Assembly: GCA_947500575.1 (NCBI GenBank)
Contig: CANMSI010000003.1
Location: forward strand, 62,001-126,000
DNA length: 64,000 nucleotides
From: an uncultured Flavobacteriaceae bacterium
Lineage (GTDB): Bacteria; Bacteroidota; Bacteroidia; Flavobacteriales; Flavobacteriaceae
Reading direction: 5' to 3'
The translations under genes and the position numbers were made by a program. The notes beneath the pieces are model-generated. The model saw nothing but the letters and a program-made list of their open reading frames with translations, did not search any database and was not told the DNA's origin. Below, piece after piece: positions 35,828 through 45,600 of the stretch; within the stretch, counting starts at the first letter, position 1, and every line of letters starts with the position of its first letter.

Positions 35828-36559
35828 ATGAAAAAGATACTAGTCTTCGTGTTTTTAGGAATTTGTATTGCGGTACCCATGAGTTGTAATACGGAATGTG
35901 AGACCATTACTACTCGTAATATTACTGTTTTGGTAGATGCAACAGACTCTTTGTTGGTAAGCAAGGCCAAACAAGAGTTGAGAAAGGAAAATTTTGAGCA
36001 ACTTATTAATAAAAAACTGGGTTTTGAAGAAGCACCGAGTTGTTTCACCGTGAATTATGACTTTGGCTTAATTTCTACGTATAGTTATTACAATCCTGTT
36101 TCTACACAGTTATCGCATACAGAATGGGGGCAGGCCAGAAATAAGCTTACCATGGGGTGGCGAGGTTTTTATGATGCGCACAACAAAAATCTGCAAAGCT
36201 TGGACTCCCTTGGCGATATGGAAAGCACTTCTTTGTTCCCTACCCTTATGAAAGCCATTAATAAAACCGAAGGGACGGTTATTGTGGTGAGCGATCTTAT
36301 AGAAAATAACCCTACTGTTAATTTTTACAAGAACCCGCCAACAACTCCAGAGCAAATGGAAAAAGTCTATCAAGATATGATTGCCTATTATTTGCCAGAT
36401 AAGATGAATGATACTGGAAAGCGAGAAGTACTGTTTATCATCCTTTCAGAACCAAAAGATTCAGGGGTGGTTCATAAAGCTCGAGCGTTTTGGAAATACG
36501 CCTTGGAAAAACACCTAGGTCTTAGTGTCACTTTTGCCGATGGAATTTCAACCCTATAA
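35828..36559 (+). CDS. Exported lipoprotein with MIDAS-like motif
   Basis: A 243-residue protein with lipobox (VPMSC, Cys20). After it, ITVLVDATDSLL (Asp37, Thr39, Ser41) resembles the metal-ion-dependent adhesion site DxTxS of VWA domains, and VIVVSDLIEN (about 157-166) resembles the later strand carrying the second aspartate. So a VWA-like domain is likely. I chose ATG 35828; an in-frame ATG at 35756 lies inside the upstream gene and would bury the signal peptide. It is 2 bp from the next gene. Confidence 0.72.
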   Translation: MKKILVFVFLGICIAVPMSCNTECETITTRNITVLVDATDSLLVSKAKQELRKENFEQLINKKLGFEEAPSCFTVNYDFGLISTYSYYNPVSTQLSHTEWGQARNKLTMGWRGFYDAHNKNLQSLDSLGDMESTSLFPTLMKAINKTEGTVIVVSDLIENNPTVNFYKNPPTTPEQMEKVYQDMIAYYLPDKMNDTGKREVLFIILSEPKDSGVVHKARAFWKYALEKHLGLSVTFADGISTL

Positions 36560-36561
36560 GG

Positions 36562-37443
36562 ATGCCAGCAATTGTAGTTTATTTATTGCTTGTTGTTTTG
36601 GCATTGTTTAGCTGTATGCTATTTTACATTCCAAGAGAAAACTGGTTCAATCTAAAAGTAGCCAAAGAAGAGGGGCTAGGCACTTTGGTTATTTTAATTA
36701 TTGGAATGAGTACCAGCCTGCTATGTTTTGTTTTTAGCAAGCTGCTTTTTTCTGCACTTTGCCTTAGTATTTCTTCGGGCATTATTGAGTATAATATTCT
36801 TATTAATAATGTATATTGGTATGGTTCCGAGATGTTATCGCCCTTTGGAAATCTTAAATATCCCATCGCTTATTTTGGTTTACATACGGCTTCTTATTTT
36901 ACAGGTTTATATGCAGTGCTATACTGTTTAAGCAAACTAAACATTACTTCTTCCTATAATCTAGCACATGACCGACTTAAATTACAGTTTATGTGCTTGG
37001 GGTTATTTATGTTTTTTGAAACCCTCTTATATGTTTCGTATCCGTTCCAAACATTTGCTAGCGGATGGCGCATTTTCCATAATTTCTTTGCGGTTTTTTT
37101 AGGAAGAATCCATTTTACAGCCTGCCTATTTATTGCAGCTTGGCTACGATTTCATTATCCATGGGTAAAGATGGCTCTCAATTCTGAAGTGCTATCCATA
37201 CGTCATAAATGGCTTTCAAAAGTGTTTTCTACTCCCAAAAATATGGTCTTGTTTTTTGTAGGTCTTAGCATGCTATTTCTGCTACCCGCTTACCTAAGAT
37301 TATATGCGGTTGCTAGTGTAGGACTCTTTTTAGGCATTGCAGTTAATGGAATTCTATTGTTTATTTTTTGGCGTTGGGTGTCGCCAGCGATCTATCAATT
37401 GATACGGTTTATTACAGATTTTGAAAAAAGAAAGCTATTATGA
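36562..37443 (+). CDS. Polytopic membrane protein of envelope cluster
   Basis: A 293-residue hydrophobic protein with about seven membrane helices (for example IVVYLLLVVLALFSCMLFYI, LVILIIGMSTSLLCFVFS and GLFLGIAVNGILLFIFW). No known domain recognised. It overlaps the PBP gene by 4 bp (ATGA), so translation is probably coupled, and the two likely work together at the inner membrane. Confidence 0.75.
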   Translation: MPAIVVYLLLVVLALFSCMLFYIPRENWFNLKVAKEEGLGTLVILIIGMSTSLLCFVFSKLLFSALCLSISSGIIEYNILINNVYWYGSEMLSPFGNLKYPIAYFGLHTASYFTGLYAVLYCLSKLNITSSYNLAHDRLKLQFMCLGLFMFFETLLYVSYPFQTFASGWRIFHNFFAVFLGRIHFTACLFIAAWLRFHYPWVKMALNSEVLSIRHKWLSKVFSTPKNMVLFFVGLSMLFLLPAYLRLYAVASVGLFLGIAVNGILLFIFWRWVSPAIYQLIRFITDFEKRKLL

Positions 37444-39338
37444 AAGATTGGATGAAAGCAGTAGGCATCATAGTTGGTGTTTTTTTAGCGTTAATGCTCT
37501 TTCACCTGTTTTGGCCATCCAAAATGGACTTGGGAACCAACACTAATTTTGTTTCCGCTGTAAGAGATGAGAATCAAAACATACTTGCTGTATTTGGTGA
37601 AAAGACTACACTTTATAGCACATCCAATAAAATTGAAAGGGACAAATTGAATAAATACCCTATAGTTCCTATTATTTCTTATAAGGAACTGCCAGAGAAC
37701 TATATCTATTTTTTAACGAAAGTAGAAAACAAGAACTTTTTTGATTTTGGAAAAGACAACGTATACGGAATGTCTGTTTCAGGAGTGGCACGTTTGCTAA
37801 AAGGGAAGGCAGATGGGGGGTCTAATATTTCGCAACAGTTATTAAAGAATGTAATTCATAAAAAGGATGGAACAGGCACGCTCTACCTGTCTAGAAAATA
37901 TGGAGAGCAATTGGCAGCCTTTCAAATGTACAAATCAGCTAGTTCAGAAGAGATTCTAATTGCCTATACCAACTACGCAGGAAATTTTTGGTATGAGCAA
38001 GATTTCTCGGGTCTAATTCTAGCCTCTTATGCCATATTTAGTAGGCCTCCAAACCAGCTAAACGATTTAGAAATGTTGCTTACGGTAAAGACATTGAAAA
38101 GCGGAACTGAACTTAAAACACTTTGCAAAGACAGAGTTGCTAATAAGGAAATCATAAAGGAAAAGATGTTGCGCTATTTTGAATTGATCTCCGACGGTTC
38201 CGAAGAAGAGAAAAATAGATTGATGGCTATGAAGCAGATGGAACTTCAATTTTCTAAAGAAAATAAACTTAGAAGTACTACTGCCTTAACGAATTTTTTA
38301 AAATATCAGGCGCAACAATACGAGCCAGAAAGGGCATTACAATATGTAAGCGCAATAGAGAAGAAAAAACAAGATCAATTAAAAGTAGCTTCCGATCAAT
38401 TTAAAAAGCGCTTCCGATCTAGCTTGGAAAAGAAAGGATATGTATTGGAGTATGCAGTATTGGCAATAGATATTAAAACTGGACAAATAGAAGCTTCTTT
38501 GGGGAATAAAGAGAATAATGGAGCTATTTTGAATTTTACAGACTATGGAAATGGGTTTCAATGTGGGTCCGTTTTAAAACCCTTGGTTTTTTTAGAACTT
38601 TTTGAAAATCACAATTTCTCTGCCAGCAGTGAATTGTATAATGGAGATTTAAAACAATACAAGTATAATCCAAGCAACGTAAATGAAAAACTGCTCAATA
38701 AAACTGTTTCTGTCAAAGATGTTTTTAAGTATAGTTTAAACAAAGCTGCCGTAAATCATAGAACAAAAACAAATCCTGTGAAAGTGGCAAAATCATTGGA
38801 AAAGAAGCTTTCTACAATGAATATTTCTTCGAACCCCGATTACTACATTTCCGAATCGTATATTCTAGGTACTCGGAATATGACCCCCTTAAATTTAGCA
38901 CAGGCCTATCAAATGATTTTCAACGAAGGAAATATGCGAGAGTTAACAGCATGGAAATATATCATTGATCCGCATACAAAGGACACTGTTTTTAATAGTT
39001 ATTTATCGAAGAAAAAAAGCATCTATAAAAAAGAACATACAGAACGTATTAAGAAGATTTTGCCAGCAGCTTTTGAGCCGGGAGGCACCTGCCACAGACT
39101 TCTTCCATTTTTACCCAAAAATAGACGATTTTATGGGAAAACAGGTACTACGGGAAATGCTGTTGATGGTTGGACAGTGTTGAGTGATGGCGACAAACTT
39201 ATTGTTGCCTGGGTTGGGTATCTAAAAAACGAAGGGGGTATTCTAACTCAAAAAGGCGCCCCTTCTGTTCCTACAAAATCTGGAGGAGGATCGGCAGGTG
39301 TACTTGCTGCAATGAGTTATGCTCAATTGTACGAGTAG
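37440..39338 (+). CDS. Compact class A penicillin-binding protein (transglycosylase-transpeptidase)
   Basis: A 632-residue protein with an N-terminal membrane helix (about 6-24). The GT51 domain keeps its catalytic glutamates: Glu96 in VENKNFF (usual form EDxxF), GGSNISQQ at 126-133 and Glu156 in RKYGE. The transpeptidase domain keeps Ser377 and Lys380 (GSVLKP), Ser432 (SLN) and Lys567 (GKTGTTG). It polymerises and cross-links peptidoglycan in the periplasm. Family members are usually 700-850 residues, so it is short. It ends the five-gene cluster. The flanking lipoprotein and membrane proteins may be dedicated regulators (inference). Confidence 0.9.
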   Translation: MKDWMKAVGIIVGVFLALMLFHLFWPSKMDLGTNTNFVSAVRDENQNILAVFGEKTTLYSTSNKIERDKLNKYPIVPIISYKELPENYIYFLTKVENKNFFDFGKDNVYGMSVSGVARLLKGKADGGSNISQQLLKNVIHKKDGTGTLYLSRKYGEQLAAFQMYKSASSEEILIAYTNYAGNFWYEQDFSGLILASYAIFSRPPNQLNDLEMLLTVKTLKSGTELKTLCKDRVANKEIIKEKMLRYFELISDGSEEEKNRLMAMKQMELQFSKENKLRSTTALTNFLKYQAQQYEPERALQYVSAIEKKKQDQLKVASDQFKKRFRSSLEKKGYVLEYAVLAIDIKTGQIEASLGNKENNGAILNFTDYGNGFQCGSVLKPLVFLELFENHNFSASSELYNGDLKQYKYNPSNVNEKLLNKTVSVKDVFKYSLNKAAVNHRTKTNPVKVAKSLEKKLSTMNISSNPDYYISESYILGTRNMTPLNLAQAYQMIFNEGNMRELTAWKYIIDPHTKDTVFNSYLSKKKSIYKKEHTERIKKILPAAFEPGGTCHRLLPFLPKNRRFYGKTGTTGNAVDGWTVLSDGDKLIVAWVGYLKNEGGILTQKGAPSVPTKSGGGSAGVLAAMSYAQLYE

Positions 39339-39581
39339 TATTTTTTTGTTATCTTTAAATACTATAAATTCTAAAAAAACGCCCGCTTTCATATAGGGTT
39401 TAGAATTTGGTTAAATAATTGATTTATAAACATTTAATACAACAGCTATTCGAAGTTAAATTACTTACTACCAACTTTACAACATTTAAATAGAACTTTA
39501 GAAACTGCACATAGCACTTCTAAATTTCGAGGTTTGCTACCATAGTGCCCCTTAGCACATACCCAGTGTATCTTTCCTTTT
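39339..39581. other. Intergenic region before the 32-codon ORF
   Basis: No gene or clear repeat recognised. A stretch after the PBP stop (TTTTTTTGTTATC) is T-rich but I see no convincing stem. Confidence 0.3.
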
Positions 39582-39680
39582 ATGGCAACCAAACTGTTAG
39601 CAAAACGACTAAGGCTTTATTGGTCCTTGGCACTTCAAGAAGGTGATAAGTATTTACGCTTAAAAAATTGTAATGGTTAA
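39582..39680 (+). CDS. 32-residue ORF coupled to the next gene
   Basis: ATG at 39582 to TAA at 39678-39680. The product is basic at its start (MATKLLAKRLRLYWSLALQE) and could form an amphipathic helix. Its stop overlaps the start codon region of the next gene (ATGGTTAA), with the two genes in different frames. This is a classical set-up for translational coupling. Coding is not proven. Confidence 0.4.
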   Translation: MATKLLAKRLRLYWSLALQEGDKYLRLKNCNG

Positions 39681-40059
39681 GAGTACCCAAAAAAAAGAAC
39701 TGGTTCCCTGCAAAGAGTTAAAACTCTCTGCATCACAAGTACATTATAAGAAGTTAATGGCTTACCTTTTGCTTTTATACAGATCGTATCTTAAGGACGA
39801 AATCACTTTAGAACCAACACTGAAAATGGCGCTTTGGAGAATGGTAAAATTGCACAAGGAATTTTCACTAAAAATACAACTAACCCAATCCGAGTTCGTA
39901 AATAGCGATGAAATTAGCTTGGACGGAAATTGGGATGAGGTAAAAGATCTACTATTTCCAAAAGACGAGGTAAGTCCTATAAAACAAGGAGATTTAAAGC
40001 ATCAAGCTACAATGAAAGAGTATAAAGAAGCTGCCTTGGATTTACTTCAGAGAGATTAA
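39673..40059 (+). CDS. Hypothetical protein
   Basis: A 128-residue soluble, largely helical protein rich in Lys and Leu (KKLMAYLLLLYRSYLKDEI; MALWRMVKLHKEF). No signal peptide or known domain. Start ATG at 39673. Its stop codon and that of the convergent gene at 40056 share the TTAA at 40056-40059, so the mRNAs overlap tail to tail. Role unknown. Confidence 0.6.
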   Translation: MVKSTQKKELVPCKELKLSASQVHYKKLMAYLLLLYRSYLKDEITLEPTLKMALWRMVKLHKEFSLKIQLTQSEFVNSDEISLDGNWDEVKDLLFPKDEVSPIKQGDLKHQATMKEYKEAALDLLQRD

Positions 40060-40775
40060 ATGGCCATTTTTATTTGTGCTCCAAGAAGATGTTTTTCAAT
40101 GATTCTAGGATCTATTTCTTTGCTTATGGGAAGTTTATAGGAATCAATTATGGCAGGTAACATCGTTTTAGCGATCGTAATCGCAATTTTTGTTCCTTGT
40201 CTTCGAATCCACTTGCGAACTGCTTCAAATTCTGATTTGCCTAAACCGTTAAGAATTTCCTGAAATCTACGTCCATAAATAAACCGCTGGCGTAAGTACT
40301 CCTTCTTGGCACTTTCGAAACTAGAGAGCTCAATGCAATCTTTTACGCAGCGCCTCATTTCCTGAAGTACTGTACTTCTATAATCTCCCCATAATTCGTC
40401 AAAAACGCCTGGTTTAGAAATACCTTCTGGAACAGCAATATCTGCACTATAAGGCATTTTACATTTTAGAAGATTAGCATAATCAAAACAAAGGTTTTTA
40501 ATTACTGGAAAATAATAGGTGGTGGTAAGTGCATTGCATTTTTCGGGCACCAATTTTCCAGAAAGATATCTTTTCTGTTCCTTTAAATAAAGATCTGCAA
40601 AAATACTTTTTGCATGATTGTCTAAATCTCTTTGAATGCTGAATTTCAATAGCCAATGCTTAATAATAGGCTCTACCATACGGTAAAACTTTGCATGCTT
40701 GCTTGGATCTTTTGGGTTACGCAAGTAGTCGTAAACGGTATTCCAAGAGTGGTTGTATTTGGTTTTTGGCCCCAT
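40056..40775 (-). CDS. Hypothetical protein with possible sigma-70 region 4-like helix-turn-helix
   Basis: A 239-residue soluble basic protein. The stretch about 167-200 (KKEYLRQRFIYGRRFQEILNGLG ... VRKWIRRQ) resembles the 'E-I-A-x-x-L-G ... V-K' helix-turn-helix of sigma region 4, and the N-terminal half is helical. The match is weak, and I would not name it a sigma factor. No operon partner; it is convergent with the 128-residue gene. The 330 bp upstream (40776-41105) contain the marR promoter but no other gene. Confidence 0.55.
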   Translation of the reverse strand: MGPKTKYNHSWNTVYDYLRNPKDPSKHAKFYRMVEPIIKHWLLKFSIQRDLDNHAKSIFADLYLKEQKRYLSGKLVPEKCNALTTTYYFPVIKNLCFDYANLLKCKMPYSADIAVPEGISKPGVFDELWGDYRSTVLQEMRRCVKDCIELSSFESAKKEYLRQRFIYGRRFQEILNGLGKSEFEAVRKWIRRQGTKIAITIAKTMLPAIIDSYKLPISKEIDPRIIEKHLLGAQIKMAI

Positions 40776-41064
40776 TGTTTCATTTTCTAGTGTGCCAAAG
40801 CGTTAAAAAAGTGCTAGTGAAGCAGATTTTTAAGGTATGTTAGGTTAATGGCTAAGATTTGTGGAGGGCTGTTATATACTAACGATTTCCTGACTTACTT
40901 ATTTTAACAAACACCTAAAATTGGCAGAAAAAGGCAAAATAGCACCGAATTATAGGAATAGAGAGGAGATTTGGGCGATAAGGAACTTCTTTAATTTGCT
41001 TTAAATGAAACTGGAATTTGTTTTGAAGAAGTAGAAGGGTTTTTTTGTGATACATTTAACATTG

Positions 41065-41078
41065 GTTGCATATGCAAC
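41065..41078. promoter_or_regulatory. Palindromic operator upstream of marR
   Basis: GTTGCATATGCAAC is a perfect 14-bp palindrome 28 bp before the marR start and 16 bp before the -7 box, covering the expected -33 position. A MarR dimer bound there would block the promoter and so repress itself and the efflux operon. Confidence 0.65.
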
Positions 41079-41093
41079 TATATAAGCATATTG

Positions 41094-41101
41094 TAGCTTT
41101 G
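41094..41101 (+). promoter_or_regulatory. -7 box abutting the marR start codon
   Basis: TAGCTTTG matches TAnnTTTG and ends 4 bp before the ATG at 41106, so the transcript would have little or no leader. Confidence 0.5.
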
Positions 41102-41105
41102 CCGC

Positions 41106-41555
41106 ATGAAAATAGACTATGAAAATTCTATTGGACCTTGGTTAGGAAAGACTTCAAAGATTTTGGATTATTATTTACAAGAATCTTTCAATGAGCACGA
41201 TTTGGATTTGAGCAAGGAGCAAATGGTAGTGTTAAAAAAACTACATGAAAATGACGGTCTTAATCAGAACGAATTAGCGTTTCTAACACTAAGAGATAAG
41301 TCCTCATTGGCTCGGTTGCTATCTAAAATGGAGAAGAAGAACTATATCATTCGAAAACAACATGCAGAAGACAAACGAATAAATCAAGTTTTTCTAACCG
41401 GCGACGGAAGAATGGTTTTTGAAAAAACACGCCCCGTTATTAAGGACTTAATGGATCTTATGGAAAGTAATATTACAGCAGAAGAGAAACAGCAATTTAT
41501 AAAAGTCATTAAAAAAGTCCAATCAAATTTTACGCATAAAACAGCATCCTTATAA
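41106..41555 (+). CDS. MarR-family transcriptional regulator
   Basis: A 149-residue winged-helix protein. The MarR core is visible: DLSKEQMVVLKKLHE, LNQNELAFLT, DKSSLARLLSKMEKKNYI and KQHAEDKRINQVFLTGDG (the wing with the D-x-R motif). It should act as a dimer, probably repressing the RND efflux genes that follow 9 bp later, with release by a small aromatic ligand. The palindrome at 41065 is the obvious operator. Confidence 0.9.
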   Translation: MKIDYENSIGPWLGKTSKILDYYLQESFNEHDLDLSKEQMVVLKKLHENDGLNQNELAFLTLRDKSSLARLLSKMEKKNYIIRKQHAEDKRINQVFLTGDGRMVFEKTRPVIKDLMDLMESNITAEEKQQFIKVIKKVQSNFTHKTASL

Positions 41556-41564
41556 GCAACCAGT

Positions 41565-42695
41565 ATGAGAAAAATTATATTATCCATTTTAGGTATTTTA
41601 CTAATAGTAGGCGCAGTATTTGCTGCCAAAGCTATTATTGACAGTAAGAAGAACGTTAAACCCAAAGCAGAAAAAGTAGTCAAAACGGTATTCGCAGAAA
41701 CGGTGCAAAATGGAAATGTTCCTATTGTAGTAGCAGCCAATGGAAACTTGCGCGCTAAAAGAAGGGTAGAGTTATATTCAGAAGTGCAAGGAGTCTTTAG
41801 AAAAGGAAATAAATTATTTAAAACCGGAGAAACCTATGGCTCTGGAGAAGCTATTATCAGAATAGATGCTTCGGAGTATAGAGCCAGTGTACAATCTGCA
41901 AAAAGTAATTTATACAACCAAATTACCTCTATAATGCCCGATTTACGACTAGATTATCCTGAGGTTTTTCCCAAATGGCAAACTTATTTAAATGGGTTCG
42001 ATATTGAAAAAAGCACGCCTCCCCTGCCAGAGATGTCTACGGAAAAAGAGAAGTTCTTTATTTCTGGGCGCGGAATTTTAACCAGCTACTACAACCTTAA
42101 AAATTTAGAACAACGCCTATCTAAGTATCGTATTTCTGCCCCTTTTAAAGGAGTGCTTACAGAGGCTTTGGTAACAGAAGGAAGTTTAGTAAGATCAGGG
42201 CAGAAGCTTGGGGAATTTATAAATACAGAAGAATACGAATTGGAAGTAGCCGTAAGTAAAACCTATAGTGATTTATTAACTGTGGGCGAAGATGTTACAT
42301 TGACAAATTTGGATAAAACAAAGACTTATAAAGGCAAAGTGGCGCGTATTAATGGGAGTGTAGATGTAGCTTCGCAAACCATAAAAGCTTTTATAGAAGT
42401 AAAAGATAACACACTTAGAGAGGGCATGTATTTGGAAGCGAATCTCGATGCCAATGAAGAAACAGATGCTATTGAAATAGATCGAAATTTATTGCTAGAA
42501 AATGATCAGATTTTTGTGGTTAGGGATTCTATTTTAGACATAATAGATGTGAAACCAGTCTATTTTACAGATAAAAAAGTAGTACTGAAAGAAGTGCCAA
42601 ATGGCATTACAATTATGACGAAACCTTTAGTAGGGGCCTATGCTGGAATGACCGTAAAGATTTTTGAAGGTACAACTGCAAATACAAACGAATAA
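41565..42695 (+). CDS. RND efflux periplasmic adaptor (membrane fusion protein)
   Basis: A 376-residue HlyD/AcrA-type protein with an N-terminal membrane anchor (about 3-21), a barrel-sandwich (lipoyl) half near 60-100 and its partner near 190-220 (YRISAPFKGVLTEALVTEG), then a beta-barrel domain near 230-300. The coiled hairpin between the lipoyl halves is short and holds an unusual acidic/proline segment. It bridges the inner-membrane pump and the TolC channel. It overlaps the pump gene by 1 bp. Confidence 0.9.
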   Translation: MRKIILSILGILLIVGAVFAAKAIIDSKKNVKPKAEKVVKTVFAETVQNGNVPIVVAANGNLRAKRRVELYSEVQGVFRKGNKLFKTGETYGSGEAIIRIDASEYRASVQSAKSNLYNQITSIMPDLRLDYPEVFPKWQTYLNGFDIEKSTPPLPEMSTEKEKFFISGRGILTSYYNLKNLEQRLSKYRISAPFKGVLTEALVTEGSLVRSGQKLGEFINTEEYELEVAVSKTYSDLLTVGEDVTLTNLDKTKTYKGKVARINGSVDVASQTIKAFIEVKDNTLREGMYLEANLDANEETDAIEIDRNLLLENDQIFVVRDSILDIIDVKPVYFTDKKVVLKEVPNGITIMTKPLVGAYAGMTVKIFEGTTANTNE

Positions 42696-45600
42696 TGCGA
42701 AAAATAATAGCCTATTTTATTAAGTACCATGTAGCCGTGAACGTAATTATTATTGCGTTTGCCATTTTTGGTTTTGCTGGGGCCACTTCTTTAAAATCGT
42801 CCTTTTTTCCGTTGACCGATTCTAAGAATATCTCTATTAACATTACGTATCCAGGAGCTTCTCCACAAGAGGTAGAAGAAGGGATTGTCTTAAAGATAGA
42901 AGATAATTTAAAAGGCTTGGAAGGGGTAGATAGGGTAACCTCAACCTCACGTGAAAATAGCGGAAATATCAATGTAGAAATTGAAAAAGGACGAGATATT
43001 GACTTTATGCTCTTGCAGGTTAAGAATGCTGTAGACAGGGTTCCTACATTTCCAACAGGGATGGAACCACTTATAGTATCAAAGCTCGAAGCGGTTAGAC
43101 CCACCATTAGCTTTGCGATTAGTGGGAAACAAATCCCTTTAGGCACTTTAAAGCAAATTGGACGTCAAATAGAGAATGATATTAGAGCTATTGATGGCAT
43201 TTCTCAAATTTCTATCTCGGGGTATCCACTAGAAGAAATAGAGATAGCGGTAGACGAAAATCGCTTGTTAGCGTATAACCTTTCTTTTACAGAGGTATCA
43301 CAAGCCGTTGGAAATTCAAATATACTGGTTACTGGGGGTACTATTAAAACGGACGCTGAAGAATACCTTATAAGAGCCAACAACCGCTCCTATTATGGTA
43401 ATGAACTATCAAATCTTATAATAAGAGCAGATGCTTCTGGACAGACCATTCGATTAAAAGATGTATCTACCATTAGAGATCGATTTTCCGAAACTCCTAA
43501 TGCTTCTTATTTTGATGGAAATTTATCCGTAAGTACAACTATTACCAGTACCAATACAGAAGACTTAATTGATTCTGCTGAAAAGGTAAAAGAATACATT
43601 GAAGAATTTAGTCAGAAGTACGATAATGTAGAACTTAATGTGGTAAGTGATTTTTCTACCACCTTAACGCAACGAACAGCGCTCTTAACGGAGAATGCGA
43701 TTGTAGGGATGATTTTGGTGCTTATCTTTCTATCTCTTTTTCTAAATACTCGTTTGGCATTTTGGGTTGCTTTTGGGTTACCAGTGGCCTTTTTAGGAAT
43801 GTTTGTTTTTGCTGGGTTTTTTGATGTTACCATCAATGTCCTTTCCCTATTTGGGATGATTATTGTTATTGGGATTCTCGTAGATGACGGAATTGTAATA
43901 GCTGAAAACATTTACCAACATTATGAGAAGGGGAAATCACCCATACAAGCTGCCATAGATGGTACCATGGAAGTAATTCCACCCATTGTTTCTGCTATTA
44001 TAACCACCATTTTAGCCTTTTCTATCTTTCTGTTTTTGGATGGTAGAATAGGAGAGTTTTTTGGTGAAGTATCTGTTATTGTCATCTTAACTTTAGTGGT
44101 TTCCTTGGTGGAGGCATTGATTATACTTCCTGCACATTTGGCACATTCCAAAGCACTACAACCCAAGCGTAAAAACCCTAAAAACGCTCTGGCTAGGGTA
44201 TTTGCAAAGCTGCGAGTTATAAACAAAATGGGAGATCGTTTTATGACTTGGATGCGAGACACTCTTTATAGTCCCGCTTTGAAGTTTGCGATGAATTATA
44301 AACTCTTGAGCTTCGCCATTTTTGCGATGGCACTAATTTTAACTATTGGTTCTATTGGTGGAGGGATTATTAGAACTTCGTTTTTCCCAAGAATTGCCAG
44401 TGATCGGATACAAGTAGAGTTATTAATGCCCAATGGCACTAATGAAAAAATAACAGATTCTATTATTAGCGTTATTGAGGAGAAGGCAGAAATTGTAAAT
44501 CAGGAGCTTACAGAACAATATTTAAAAGGAACAGATAAAATATTATATGAAAATGTTATTAAAAATGTAGGCCCAGGTTCGGCTACAGCAACACTTGTGA
44601 TCAATCTACTACCAGGAGAGGAGCGGCCCAATGTTATTAGAGCAGATATGGTGACCAGTAGATTACGAGCGTTGGTGGGTCCAGTTATCGGAGCCGAAAG
44701 TCTTATTTATGGCTCAGGGGGTAATTTTGGAGGAGACCCTGTCTCTGTTTCTCTATTGGGAAATAACATAAAGGAGTTAAAAGCAGCCAAAGTGGAATTA
44801 AAGACCGCGATGCAAAACAATACTGCTTTAAAAGATGTAGCAGACAATGACCCAGCAGGAATTAAGGAAATACGGCTAGAGTTAAAGGAGAATGCCTATT
44901 TACTAGGATTAGATCTTCGAAGTATTATGAACCAAGTAAGAGCTGGGTTTTTTGGAACACAGGCGCAACGTTTTCAACGTGGGCAAGATGAGATTAGAGT
45001 CTGGGTTCGTTACGATCGGGATAATAGATCTTCTATTACAGACTTAGATGAAATGCGAATAGTAACCCCTAGCGGAAGCAGAGTGCCTTTAAAAGAGATT
45101 GCTACTTACGTGATAGAGCGAGGAGATGTGGCTATTAATCGCCTAAGTGGTCAGCGAGAAATACAAATTTCTGCAGATTTGAAAGATGCTAAAACTACAA
45201 GTGCAACAGATGTAATGGCGGAAATTCAGAATGTGATTATGCCTGAAATACAATCTAAATACCCTACGGTTTCTGCGTCTTATGAAGGTCAGAATAGAGA
45301 AGCAGGAAAACTATTAGGGTCTTTACAAGTCGTTGGGTTATCTGTCTTGTTGCTAATCTATATAACCATTGCCTTTACATTCCGAAGTTTTAGTCAACCC
45401 TTAATGCTACTCTTATTAGTGCCATTTAGTCTTACCGCAGTTGCTTGGGGACATTGGATACACGATTTTCCTATTAATATTTTATCCGCTTTAGGAATCA
45501 TAGCATTGATTGGAATTATGGTCAATGATGGCCTTGTCCTTATTGGAAAATTTAATAGCAATCTTCGGGCAGGAATGTCCTTTGATAACGCCTTGTACGA

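Noticed and set aside
37440-39338. PBP with an inactive transglycosylase
   Set aside because: The motif ENKNFF differs from the usual EDxxF, but both catalytic glutamates (Glu96, Glu156) are present.
40056-40775. Sigma factor
   Set aside because: Only a weak region 4-like helix-turn-helix is seen; no region 2 core motif could be identified.
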